NCBI GenBank assembly: GCA_020466095.1
Contig: CM035806.1
Location: 119,500,421 to 119,564,420, forward strand
DNA: 64,000 nt
DNA from: Chlorops oryzae
Taxonomy: Eukaryota; Arthropoda; Insecta; Diptera; Chloropidae
Direction of reading: 5' to 3'
Part shown: positions 24,940-36,254 of the stretch, piece after piece
Numbering within the stretch: the first letter of the stretch is position 1
Layout of the letters: the number at the start of each line of letters is the position of its first letter
Program-made: the position numbers and the translations under genes
The notes under the pieces: generated by a model
Database searches by the model: none
What the model was told of the DNA's origin: nothing
The model's input: only the letters and a program-made list of their open reading frames with translations

Positions 24940-25237
24940 TAAATCTTCAAACTTTGAAGGGGCGTATTTTAAAAAGTAGGTGTGGCATTATAATTTTTTT
25001 TTCATTTTTCTCATTTTTGTATGTCCGTTAATCTATGTATCTAATTTCAACTCTCTAGGATAAATTAGGGAAGTTAGGATTTCCCGTTATATGGTGGGTG
25101 GGGGTGGCAGTGGGCGGAATTCCATGATTTGTTCAAAATTTCTTAATTAGACCTATAGTAAAACTCCTGCCAATTTTCATTGCCCTACGATCTCTTTCTA
25201 TTTTTTTACAAAAAATGTATGGAGACTTGACACTGTG
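24940..25237. mobile_element. Right-end fragment of the Transib-like family
   Basis: Similar to 3330-3625: shared stretches include gcagtgggcggaatt and caaaatttcttaatt, and the end is CACTGTG (25231-25237). Reading inward, the heptamer CACAGTG is followed after 23 nt by AAAAAAATA, the same spacing as in the first copy. No matching left end was found; the next five bases are CGGAG. Confidence 0.6.
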
Positions 25238-25242
25238 CGGAG

Positions 25243-25737
25243 CCACTACAGGTCTATACTTAACCTCTTCTATTGAAGTTCTAAAGCCCTTTAATGTAGT
25301 AAACTCCCAATGAGTATTCGGCAGTGGAATAATTCTTTGTTTACAAGTAAATAGGTTCGGCGCTGTTTACAAAGCGGCCATGGTTATGTTAAAGTAATCT
25401 GGTTTGTAATCGGTGTATTTTGGCATACTGACTGCTAAGTATTTGAGAAGTATTCGATTTCGTAATGAGCATTTGCGCCGCTAGGAAGTCTCTAACTAAC
25501 TCCTGTGCATATGGGGTTAGCTCTAGCTGGCCTTAAACTACGTCTACAAGCTGTCTAATCCTGAACAAAAGAAAGGAACAATTAAAATGGGGACGAACGT
25601 TTAGGGCTATATCTTGTTAGCAATTTGAGATAAATGAAAAATTTTTTTGTTGTTGAAAGTTTGCTTTATTTTCTACAGATTTTTAAAAATAACTGTTTTT
25701 AAATCATTATTTAAAAAAAAAATCTCGCGACTTTTTC
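25243..25737. other. Unassigned stretch
   Basis: No recognisable element ends or coding sequence; probably includes the 3' flank of the decayed transposase that begins at 25738. Confidence 0.4.
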
Positions 25738-25934
25738 TTAATGCCCCTCATTAACATACTTATGTAGACCTTTTCTGTTCACTTCAGCAGCGTACTTGTT
25801 CCACTGTCACAGCAATTCTGTGGGAAATTTACACAATTTGCCACTTTTCTTCAACTTAATGATTGCCCAATATTTTTGTATGGCTCGAAGTTGGGGGCAG
25901 TTTGGTGGATTGATCAATTTGAGCAAAACATCAA

Positions 25935-26337
25935 TGTTGCGCAGACAGCCTTATCAAACATTTGAGTGCCGTGTAAACAGCTTCATCCAACATCGATAAT
26001 CTGGCAGCATTATATATTTTAGAAATTTGATATTTTTTATGTACGCTATTTTAGAAGTATGGTAGCACGTTTATTTCTTTGAATTTCGATTCTGATTAAT
26101 TGTGAAAGACGGCAGAACAACGCAAGTCGCCATATTCTTGTCAAAATACATAAATGTAAGTAAATTCAATAACGTTAGGAAGCCAACTAATGTAACTTTT
26201 ATTTTAAATAGGAATAAAATTCGTTTAATTTGAATTGTAAACCGCTATTTGAAATGAGCGTTTGGTTTACTAAGGATTGAACATTCGTATTTTATTTATT
26301 TGAAAGTCGACAAGGCGTTTTCCCCTACGACGCAACA
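25935..26337 (+). repeat. BEL-3 5' LTR
   Basis: 403 bp, TGTTGCGCAGACAG ... CTACGACGCAACA. The single difference from the 3' LTR is A versus T in tttgaAatgagcg / tttgaTttgagcg-type context near 26254. No clear TGG primer-binding site was recognised directly downstream. Confidence 0.95.
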
Positions 26338-26526
26338 TCTTTTATTCATTTATAAATTGCCAACTCGCTAGTGAACTAGCGAAACGGACCTGGGAAGCTC
26401 GATTGGACGATCAAGAAGTGGCTTGTAGCTGACGTGCTACGAAACGAGTCGTGGAGAATCTTCGGGAAGGTTGTCTGGTCAGGGTAAGTGGTTGGTGTGT
26501 TGGGTCTGTCGGTTAGAAAAATTAAA

Positions 26527-29500
26527 ATGCCGCCAAAAGTGCAAAGAACGCCGAAAACTTCGAAGAAGATTGAAAATGCAGAGCTTGAAGTGGCTGATGT
26601 TTTTTTGGCCGTTTCCAATGAAACGGAAAAGTACGAAGCAAGTGACGAGCTTGCGGTAAAATTAACAGCTATGCAACAAGAAATAGATTTTCTTAAAACG
26701 GCATTGCAACGGCAACAACAACAACACAATGACTATGGTGTTGAACAAAATGGCGGAACTCGCGTTGACGCTGGCAGCGAAGCGAACGTTGACGTTAATA
26801 ATTTGGCTTCTGTTGTCAACGCGCTAAACAATACGCTGCGTCATCAGAACGTAAGTAAAAAGCTATATGATTTGCCAGATTTCAGTGGCCGGGCAGAAGA
26901 TTGGCCTGCATTTAGAGAAGCTTATTACGCAACTACTGAAGAGTTTGGCTACACAGATCAACAAAATCTTCTTCGATTACAAAAGGCGCTTAAAGAAAAC
27001 GCACGCGAGGTAGTTGAATCACTTTTGATTCACAGCAACAACGTTGAACGTATCTTGGAAACGCTCAACGTTCGTTTTGGCAATCCTGAGCGTTTAGTCA
27101 AAAGTCAAATCAGCAAAGTGAAATCGTATCCAGCGATTGATGAAAATAAGCTTGAAGGTATTATACCATTTTCAACGAAAGTGCAAAACTTGGCAGCCTT
27201 TTTGGAGGCAGCTGACTGCAAACATCATTTAGCAAATCCAACATTGATGGAGGAGCTGATTATGAAACTTCCAGTTCAAAGACGCTTTGAGTGGGCCAGG
27301 TATGCTAGAAGTCTTGGTATAAGAACAACGGTACTTGATTTTAGCGATTGGCTGCAAGATCTAGCGGAAACGGTAGCACTTATTTGTCCAACCGTGGACG
27401 AAAAGGCTAAGAAGGCCGACCGTGGCGAAACGCAATCTCGAGTCCATCATACCACTGAGGCAAGTAAATGCGTAGCTTGTGGAAAAGATCATGAGTTAGG
27501 AAACTGTAAGCGTTTTTCCGAAATGGACATTAAAAAGAAATGGAAAATCGCACGGCGTAAAAATATTTGTTTTAGTTGTCTGAAGGGTGGCCACAGGAGC
27601 AATGCATGCACTGTAAAAAACAACTCTGAGAAGAAAGTGCATGAACTTTTAAGCAAAGCAAAAGTTGAAAACGAAAGCCGAACAGACAAATATCAGCAAG
27701 AAAAAGGCCAAGATGCTTGCGTGCTTACTAGCATGTACGTCAATGAAAATGCGAAAGTCCTTTTTAAAATAGTTCCGGTAACTTTGTACGCTAATAACAA
27801 AAAGATAAACTCTTATGCGTTTTTAGATGATGGTGCGTCGGTTACATTGATGAATGAAAAATTGGCCAATACGTTAGGCTTAAAAGGAAAAAAGGAGCAG
27901 CTGACGTTGAAGTGGTTTGGAAACAACACCAAGACCGAAAGTTCCAGCAGTTTTGACATACAAATTTCAAGCACGCGTCAGGGCGGCAAAATTTTTGATC
28001 TGCGGAACGTTCATACGGTGAAGGATTTGATGTTGCCCACGCAATCGATTAGGTTGCGTGATCTGAATTGCCGGGGCGTAAAGAATTTGCCTATTTGCGA
28101 ATACGAGAACGCTAAACCTGAGTTGTTGATTGGCTTAAACAACGCGCACGTTGGAATACCACGAAAACACGTATCTGGTGGATGGGATGTACCCGTGATC
28201 GTTCTTACGAAACTAGGCTGGATTGTGTACGGTCAATCGAATCAGTCATTGAAAAACGGTGACAATCATACGCTTCTAACCTGTCAAGCGGAGGAGCTAA
28301 ATGATTTGGACGAAATGGTTAAGAAATACATAGCAAATGAAAATATGGGCACAAAGAGTGAAGTTTGTCCAATTGAATCAGAAGAAAACATGCGAGCCGT
28401 TCGTTTGATGCAAACTTGCACTAAGAAAGTTGGTCATCGATATGAATCAGCATTGTTGTGGAAGAGTGACAAGATTGAGCCACCTGAAAGTAAAAGTATG
28501 GCAGAAAAACGATTTAACAGCCTGGAAATCAAGTTTTCACGCGACAGTGCGTATAAAGAGGCGTATACTGCAATAATAAAGGATTACGAAAAAAAAGGTT
28601 ACTGTAAAAAACTGAATGGCAGTGATAAGCGTAAATCAGATCGCTGCTGGTATTTGCCGCACTTTGCGGTTTGAAATGCAAACAAACCAGGAAAACTTCG
28701 CCTGGTCTTTGACGCTGCAGCAAGCGTGGATGGAGTGTCCCTGAATTCCATGCTCTTGAGTGGTCCAGATCTTTGCAAGCCGTTATTGGAGGTACTCTTG
28801 AAGTTTCGACAAAAACCGGTTGGTGTAACAGGAGACATTGTGGAAATGTTCCACAGGATTAAAATCCGCGAGGAAGATCAATCGATGCAAAGATTCTTAT
28901 GGAGGAGCGATCAATCAACACCATTATCGGAGTACGCCATGACGGTTATGACTTTCGGAGCAACTTGCTCGCCATGTGTGGCCCAATTTGTGAAAAATAA
29001 AAACGCTGAATGTTATAAGGAAGAGTATGCAGAAGCCTACGACGCTATATTGAATAATTTTTATGTCGACGATTACGTACACTCATTTTCATCTGAAGAA
29101 CAAGCAATAAAGCTGTCGGATGAAGTAATATGGATACAGAGACAAGCCGGTTTTGAACTCACTCGATTTGCAAGCAACTCGCAGCGTGTCAAAGTCGCTT
29201 TGAACGGAGAAGATGACGTTCAAGCCGATGTTAATCTGGAAAGTAGCTGTACACCAACACCGCAAAAAGTACTTGGTATGTTCTGGGATACCAAGGAGGA
29301 TTGTTTGAAATTTATGTTGGCGTTTGGAAAAATTGAAGCAAGTCTGTTGTCTGGAGAACGAGTTCCGACAAAAAGGGAATTGCTGAGCGTTACTATGTCG
29401 GTTTTCGACCCTTTTGGAATAGCATCGGAGCACACAGTTGTTGCAAAACTGATTATGCAGTCGGTTTGGCGACAAAAGACCGATTGGGACGAGTATATTC

Positions 29501-31629
29501 CAGCCAGCGTGCATGAAGCATGGCGTAAATGGTTGAGTATGCTGAAAGAAATCCAAACATATAGACTTCCACGTTGTTACGGGGATGGTTTCATGGAAAA
29601 GTCAGTCGAACTTCACGTATTTGCTGATGCAAGTGAAGTGGCATATGCCGCAGTGGCATACTGGCGAATTTTGGATGGTTCCGGTGAACATGAAATAACC
29701 TTCGTGATGGGAAAAACTAAATGTGCGCCACTTAAGCCAATTTCCGTGCCAAGGTTGGAGTTGCAGGCTGCCGTATTGGCCGTACGTTTGAGGCAAACAA
29801 TTTTAAGCAGCCATGATATCCGGCCCGTGAAGACAGTTATGTGGTCGGATTCGAAAACTGTATTGTCATGGATACGCTCCAATCATCGACAATATAAGAC
29901 ATATGTAGCACATCGGATTGGTGAAATCCTTGAAAGCACTGAAGTCACCGATTGGCGATGGGTATCTACTGCAACCAATCCAGCTGATTTTGGAACTCGT
30001 GTTCCTGATAACAAACGTCAGTCATTTTGGTTGAGTGGACCGCGGTTCTTAAAAAATGAAGAGAGTTTTTGGCCATGTTGCGAAATAACCGAAACCAACG
30101 AAGAAAAACGAAAAGAAGGCCATCACGTGCTCTTAGCAGTCGCGGAGGAATTTTATTCGCAATTTTCTAGCTTCATACGTATGCAAAGAGTTCTGGCTTG
30201 GTTGATTCGTTTTATAAATGTAAAAATACGACATTGTGATGTGGAAAATAAACGTTTTTTGACTGTGCAGGATTTAAATAAGGCTGATGTCGTCATAATT
30301 CGAACAGTTCAAAGAGAGAACTTCGCCGAAGAAATCGACAAGCTTAAAACGTCGGGAAAGGTAAAAAAAAGAAGTCCTATTTACAAGTTAACTCCTTGCC
30401 TTGACGAGAATGGTATTCTCCGCGTTAATGGGCGTATTAACAACGCCTTAATAGTTAAGCGCGATACACGTCAACCGATTATATTGCCGAAAGGGCACTA
30501 TGTAACGACGCTGATTATCAAGCAGTATCATCAGCAATGGCTTCATCAAAATGACAATACAATAATTGCGGAAATAAGACGAACTTATTGGATTCCCGAT
30601 CTACGCGAGGCTGTGAAAAAGGTGCGCAGAGATTGTCTGAAATGTAAAAAAAACTCTGCGAATCCTCGACCACCACTGATGGGGCAGCTGCCAGCGGACA
30701 GACTAACTCCTTTTGTACGGCCGTTTACGTACACCGGCCTGGACTACATGGGACCATTTATAGTGGCAATCGGAAGACGCGTGGAAAAGCGATGGATAGC
30801 GCTTTTCACTTGCTTGGGTACTCGCGCCGTACATATGGAGATCGCCAAAGACTTGTCCACTGAAGCCTGCTTGATGGTGATAAGTGATTTCATCAACGTA
30901 TATGGAGTACCCATCAGAATTCGTTCGGATAACGGAACGAATTTCGTTGGAGCAAAAAGGCAGATTCAAAGAGAAGCATCGGAAATTGATAAAGAAGAAG
31001 TTGGAAAAATACTGGCCATGCAGAAGATCGAATGGATTTTTAATTGTCCTTCGAATCCACATTCCGGTGGAATATGGGAAAGACTAGTACGCAGCGTTAA
31101 GAGAGCCATGTATCATTGCCTTGGCAATAGAAATCTGCACGAACACACGCTTTACAATGTCATGCGAGAAGCTCAAAACGTGGTGAACTCTCGGCCATTA
31201 ACTCATATTTCTTTGGATGATCCGACAGATCAGCCACTTACACCTAACCATTTTCTCATAGGTACAGCTAACAGTGAGCAGACGCCTTCGCCCGATGGAG
31301 AAAATTTCCAAGCGACACGTAAGCAATGGAGAATCGCACAACAATGTCATTGTGCGTTTTGGAAAAAGTGGGTGAACGAATATCTACCTGATCTCTGCCG
31401 CCGAACCAAGTGGTATGAACCAGTGCAGCCATTGAATGTCGGAGACATAGTGATCGTTTGTGACTCTAGCACACAGAGGTCCCAATGGCCCATGGGACGG
31501 ATAACTAACGTTTACCCGGGAAAGGACCTCCAAGCGAGAGTTGTCGAAGTGAAGACAGCAAGCGGACTGCTCAAGCGCCCTGCGTGCAAAGTCGCTAAAC
31601 TTGATGTTAGTGAATCTGGCTCTGGCTAG
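26527..31629 (+). pseudogene. BEL-3 gag-pol polyprotein with one in-frame TGA
   Basis: The first ATG is at 26527 (MPPKVQRTPKTSKK). Order: coiled-coil-like N-terminus; gag core (LYDLPDFSGRAEDWPAFREA, about 26860); zinc knuckles CVACGKDHELGNC and CFSCLKGGHRSNAC (about 27470-27610); aspartic protease-like AFLDDGASVTLM (about 27820); RT with YVDD at about 29062; RNase H (HVFADASEVAYAAVAYW; PRLELQAAV; WSDSKTVLSW); integrase zinc region (HQQWLHQND ... CLKCKKN) and D,D,E core (YTGLDYMGP; IRSDNGTNF; SGGIWERL); C-terminal BEL domain to TAG at 31627. The TGA at 28672-28674 interrupts the RT N-terminus where BEL-2 has a phenylalanine codon. It is the only break over about 1700 codons. No envelope gene is present. 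Confidence 0.9.
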
Positions 31630-31646
31630 ATTCACGGGGTCCGGTA

Positions 31647-32049
31647 TGTTGCGCAGACAGCCTTATCAAACATTTGAGTGCCGTGTAAACAGCTTCATCC
31701 AACATCGATAATCTGGCAGCATTATATATTTTAGAAATTTGATATTTTTTATGTACGCTATTTTAGAAGTATGGTAGCACGTTTATTTCTTTGAATTTCG
31801 ATTCTGATTAATTGTGAAAGACGGCAGAACAACGCAAGTCGCCATATTCTTGTCAAAATACATAAATGTAAGTAAATTCAATAACGTTAGGAAGCCAACT
31901 AATGTAACTTTTATTTTAAATAGGAATAAAATTCGTTTAATTTGAATTGTAAACCGCTATTTGAATTGAGCGTTTGGTTTACTAAGGATTGAACATTCGT
32001 ATTTTATTTATTTGAAAGTCGACAAGGCGTTTTCCCCTACGACGCAACA
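31647..32049 (+). repeat. BEL-3 3' LTR
   Basis: 403 bp, nearly identical to the 5' LTR; begins 18 bp after the pol stop and is followed by ATCAA. Confidence 0.95.
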
Positions 32050-32137
32050 ATCAACATGATGGCCTTAGCATAATGGCAGCTTGCCAGATCGGGCCATAGC
32101 TTAACAGGACCTTGGTGTCGTCCTATAAATGGCAATA

Positions 32138-32540
32138 CAGTAGTTTCGCTAAATAAGAAACTCGTATAAAAGAAAAACCCGCTTTTAAGAAAGGAATCTC
32201 AGGGCACCAAGTCCATTTATATTAAGCTCTGTACAAAAATGTTTGTATATAAGAAACTCGTATATTTGAAAAACCCGCCTTTAAGAAACTGTTTACCAAA
32301 ACAAAAAACTCTTTTTGTATGGAAAAATGTTTTACATAAAAAACTTGGTTTTTATCATTAGTTTATGTTAACACCCCTATTTTCAAATATCGAGAGTTTA
32401 TATAAGAAAAACTTTTCTTACAAACGGTTTTTTTTTTTTATAAAAAAGGATTTTCTTATAAACGGGTTCTTATATAAAAAAAACCCGGATATGAGAATAA
32501 AATTTCTTGGAAAAATCGACGTTCTTATATAGCGACACTG
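32138..32540. mobile_element. TA-flanked MITE in the scattered transposase
   Basis: Left end CAGTAGTTTCGCTAAATAAG, right end read inward CAGTGTCGCTATATAAGAAC; TA duplication at 32136-32137 and 32541-32542. The interior repeats words such as ataagaaactcgtat and acccgcttttaagaa. Non-coding, 403 bp. Ends of this type suggest a pogo/Tc1-like relative, which I cannot confirm. Confidence 0.75.
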
Positions 32541-32830
32541 TAGACGTTTTTATAAGGATTGCTCAATGTTCAAACTTGTAGTCATTGTCGAAGTTGTCAC
32601 AAATTCACGAGCCTTTAAACCGAAACTACAAATGACGCCAAATCATTGCTTTCTTTGCATATTTGTCAAGACAAATATATTCATATTTTGGGGTAACATA
32701 TCCACGATTTTCGCAATATAAAATTTTTGGCCAGGAATTTGGTTGATGTCCAACTTCACATACGTTTCATCGTCCATCAAAACGCAGCCATTAAATTTGG
32801 TTAAAACGGTGGTATAAAGCTTTCTAATAT

Positions 32831-33875
32831 GCCATTCAGACGAGCACCGAAATCCCGGGATTTCGGCACTTGGATTTCGTGAAATCCATATCGAAATCCA
32901 AGCGTTCACACGACAATATCGTGGACAATATCGACTTGAGAGGATTTGATTTGACAGCCATTTATCTGTTTGCAGTGCTGCCAATTGTAGGGAAATTTCC
33001 TTTAAAAATTTTAGGGAATTTTTTAAACAAAAAATCCCTTGTAGGGACAAAAGTACAGATATCTTATTAATCGGCAAATGCACAGAATTTGTGATGTATT
33101 CCAAAATATTTAATAAATTTTGTATAAATTTGGTTGTCATAAAATTAAAAAGACAAAATAAAAACTATGCCAACCTGTCTTTATGTGAAAAAGTTCGGTC
33201 GAAGCTATCGCCAAGCGTCGATAGTCTACAAATTTGAAAATTGAAATAGTATTTGTATTGGTTTTTTTTAATAAATTGAAAACTGTTTTATTTACCGCTA
33301 CAAGATAAGGCCTATTCATAATTTTAATGAAATCATTTTTACTTGAACCACAACAAAACTACTTAAATTTTGAGAGAAACTTTTTATTTTTGAAAAAAAA
33401 AAAAAATTTCAAATGAATTTAGTACGATTCGGAGTTCCAGACTACCCTGAAAGATTCTCAAAAATATTAGCCTACCATATTCATGGCTACTCATACATTT
33501 TTGTAGGCAAGAGGCAAATTATTTTTAAAAAAAATATAACGATATTTGTGGTAGGGAAAAACGTAAAGAATTGTGGGGATTTTTTTTAGTTTGTAGGGAG
33601 TTTTTTGTTTGCGTGTGGCAGCATTGCCTGTTTGATTACTTTGGTTTTTTCAAAATTTGACAGTAGTGTTGCAGCATTTCTTCGATACATATCGAAAAAC
33701 GCAGAGTTGCATTCAGTTTGTTCCGGATTTCTCGTGGGATTTCGTTGAAATCCAATTTCTGAGCGGATTTCGTTTGACATTCATTTGTATGGGAAATCCG
33801 CTGGATTTCGACTGGATATCGGCTGAAATCCTCAAAAGTGCCGAAATCCCGGGATTTTGATGCCGTCTGAATGCC
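32831..33875. mobile_element. MITE with GAAATCCCGGGATTTCGG ends
   Basis: Left end GCCATTCAGACGAGCACC, right end read inward GGCATTCAGACGGCATC, followed on both sides by aaatcccgggatttcggcac (imperfect TIR of about 40 bp). ATAT occurs on both flanks (32827-32830, 33876-33879). It splits the transposase coding frame. Non-coding, 1045 bp. Confidence 0.7.
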
Positions 33876-34404
33876 ATATAACACGTGCTTTAATGGTCTC
33901 GTTCTGTTTATCTGTCCTGTTTTGACATTTTATTGCTCGGTAACTCTTATAGCCTGCATTTAAACAGATTTTTCGCACCACTACCTTGTACGTTTTGCAT
34001 TTTTTTGCCCTATCACTATCTGAAAGTCCAGGATCTTCTGCAATTGACTGCAGGACTTTCTTTTCCAATTTTAAGTCACGGCAACCAGCTTTTCTGGTTG
34101 ATGCGTGATTCTGTACATTAAGGGTAAGGTTTCCTCATAACGTTTAATAACCGCACATACGGTCGATTTTGGAAGATTCAGTGTTTTTTCTATCCCGAGA
34201 GCCGATAAAAACGGATTTTCCAGGTACTTGATCAAAATTAGTTTTCCGCGCTCAACTTCCATCGCATACAAAGCTTTAGAGAAACGTCCAACTTTGCTCA
34301 AACTAAAGCATTGACAGACATATGGTGTAAAGTCTATAGCAGAGGTTGTCAGGGTACGATACATACGCATAAGTGTCTATGTGTTTAAAGCTTTTAAGAG
34401 CTTA

Positions 34405-35105
34405 CAGTGAAAAAAAAACTTGTACGTCAAATTGATAAACCAAAGGGTCTTGCCGACTCAGGAAGGCAATCGGCCCAATGAAAGGGATTTTAAGGTTTTG
34501 TTGATTTTTGAATAGATACTATCCTAACACACTGTAAGAACCGATTTTTAGGTTTCTATTTCCCAGTGTCCTTGAAATATCCTTACAAAACCCTTTTTAT
34601 TAAGCCCTTTTTCAAAATTTTATATCTCAAAAACGAATTAAGATAAAAAGATGAAACGAATGGCTACTGATAGCTTGTAAAACGGAAAATTTAAAAAAAA
34701 ATTTTTTTAATTTTACACTGAGAAAAAAACTTTCACAAAAGAGAAAATTTAAATTTAAAAAAACTTTTCAGTGTATTCCCGTTTTCGCGCCACTTTCTCG
34801 CTACTTCTAAAAAAATCCCTCTGAGTATGACCTTTAACTAAAAAAAATTTTATCAAAATCAAAAGGTAGTTTTAGGAGATATTAACAAAAACGTAAGCCC
34901 ATATAGACACTCTCAGTACTGATATGCTGCACTAGACGTGCGCATGCAGAGGCATCACTTATACGGCATGCTGGACGTTATTCAAATATTCATTTTTGCG
35001 CGGGCTCATTTATATTTTGTAGAGTAAATGGGTCACAATTAACTATTAATCGGATTGGGATTTTTTTTACAAAACAGCAAGTAAGGATTCCGCTTGCCAA
35101 CATAT
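34405..35105 (+). repeat. Left arm of the long inverted repeat
   Basis: Pairs with 43111-43595 and 39263-39468 on the opposite strand. Contains a small frame (35039-35224, minus) without recognisable identity. Confidence 0.8.
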
Positions 35106-36254
35106 ATGAAGGACAAATATGTTGTTGCACTATCCTCTGGCTTTAGGTGACGGCATAAGTCGCAGAGTCGATCGTTTAGCAAAATTGGCTTCTTCAAGCG
35201 GCGGGTATATGTTTCGGCGTCCACTAAACTATTTACGATTTTGATGCGCCCCTTGCATCTTATGTTAGTATATTTTTGTCACAGGTTTTACATTTAAGAG
35301 GCATTATATTTGGATTAAAGTAATTAACGTTGATCTTAGTAATGTAATTGTAAGTGAAACAATGATAATGATATATTTCTGACATTAGCTTATATAGCTA
35401 AAAAAAAAAGTATATAGGTAGCTTTGAAATAAACATGATGCAATGTTCTTATTTATTCAACCCTTATCCCCTACGTAGGTGCTTAAATGACAGATGTACG
35501 AAGTAGGTGGATAAAACTTAAGAAATCTATAGGTCAAATTGATAGGTAAAAGTTAAAAAGGACCCATTTTGCTGTTTAAAATATTTTTCACTGAAAGCAG
35601 GTAGAGAACTAAGATAAGTGTTTTTTTAAAGCAAAGTTATTTTGTTATTAATTTTCATAGGGGTAGGTTTGTATTAAATAATTCTTTGCAATTTTTATTT
35701 TTTATACCCGACACACTCTGTGTCGAGGGTATATTGCGTTTGTTGGGTTGTGTGTAACACCCAGAACCAGTCGATATAGACCATACAAAATGTATATAGA
35801 AATGATCAGCGTCACCAGGAGATTCGATTTAGACATGTCCGTCCGTCTGTCTGTATACAGTTATCTTATCGAAGGAGTTGAGCTATCTTGACAAAATTTG
35901 GTATGCGTGCTCACGGGGACATGAGTAAGAACAAGAGAATGGACCCGATCGGACCATTTTTAGGGGTACCTCCAGTACTAGGGTCTGTTATGAAAATCAC
36001 AAAAACTGCTCTAAAACCTGAGTTTTTCAAGATATTTTGATGAAACTTGGTATTTGAACATGTTTAAAGGCAAGTAATATGATTTCAAAAAATTTGAAAA
36101 GTGGGCGTGGCATAAGGGCGTTTTTCGAAAATTGTCTCCTACACCCGAAATACAAATGGGACTTGAACGAAAGTTGGCACGTATGCTTCCGTGATAGCCA
36201 GTAACGTCCTCCCCAAATAGATAGAACCATTATTAAGGGTACCTCTAGTACTAG

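Larger units (their letters stand above)
25935..32049 (+). mobile_element. Young BEL/Pao LTR retrotransposon BEL-3
   Basis: Two 403-bp LTRs (25935-26337 and 31647-32049) differ at one position only, by direct reading. LTR ends are TGTTGCG and CGCAACA. The 5-bp target duplication is ATCAA (25930-25934, 32050-32054). The body carries one gag-pol frame with a single in-frame TGA. The structure indicates a recent insertion, into a decayed transposase gene. Confidence 0.95.
25738..34262 (-). pseudogene. Tc1/mariner-type transposase split by BEL-3 and two MITEs
   Basis: Four minus-strand pieces form one gene in order: 34262-33876 (N-terminal HTH region, LNLPKSTVCAVIKRYEE; KICLNAGYKSYRAIKC), 32830-32541 (first catalytic aspartate in MDDETYVKLD; CSFGLKAREFVTT), 32137-32055 (second aspartate in LWPDLASCHYAK) and 25929-25738 (INPPNCPQLRAIQKYWAIIK to a TAA at 25738-25740). 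The gaps are exactly a MITE (32831-33875), a TA-flanked MITE (32138-32540) and BEL-3 with its ATCAA duplication. Decay: a frame change near 34080, TGA near 32640, a small deletion after the BEL-3 site, and TGA near 25800. The last motif has Q where related proteins usually have E. The element's own TIRs were not found. Family inferred from motif order. Confidence 0.75.

Noticed and set aside
25935..32049. Endogenous retrovirus with envelope
   Set aside because: Pol is followed within 18 bp by the 3' LTR; there is no space for an envelope gene.
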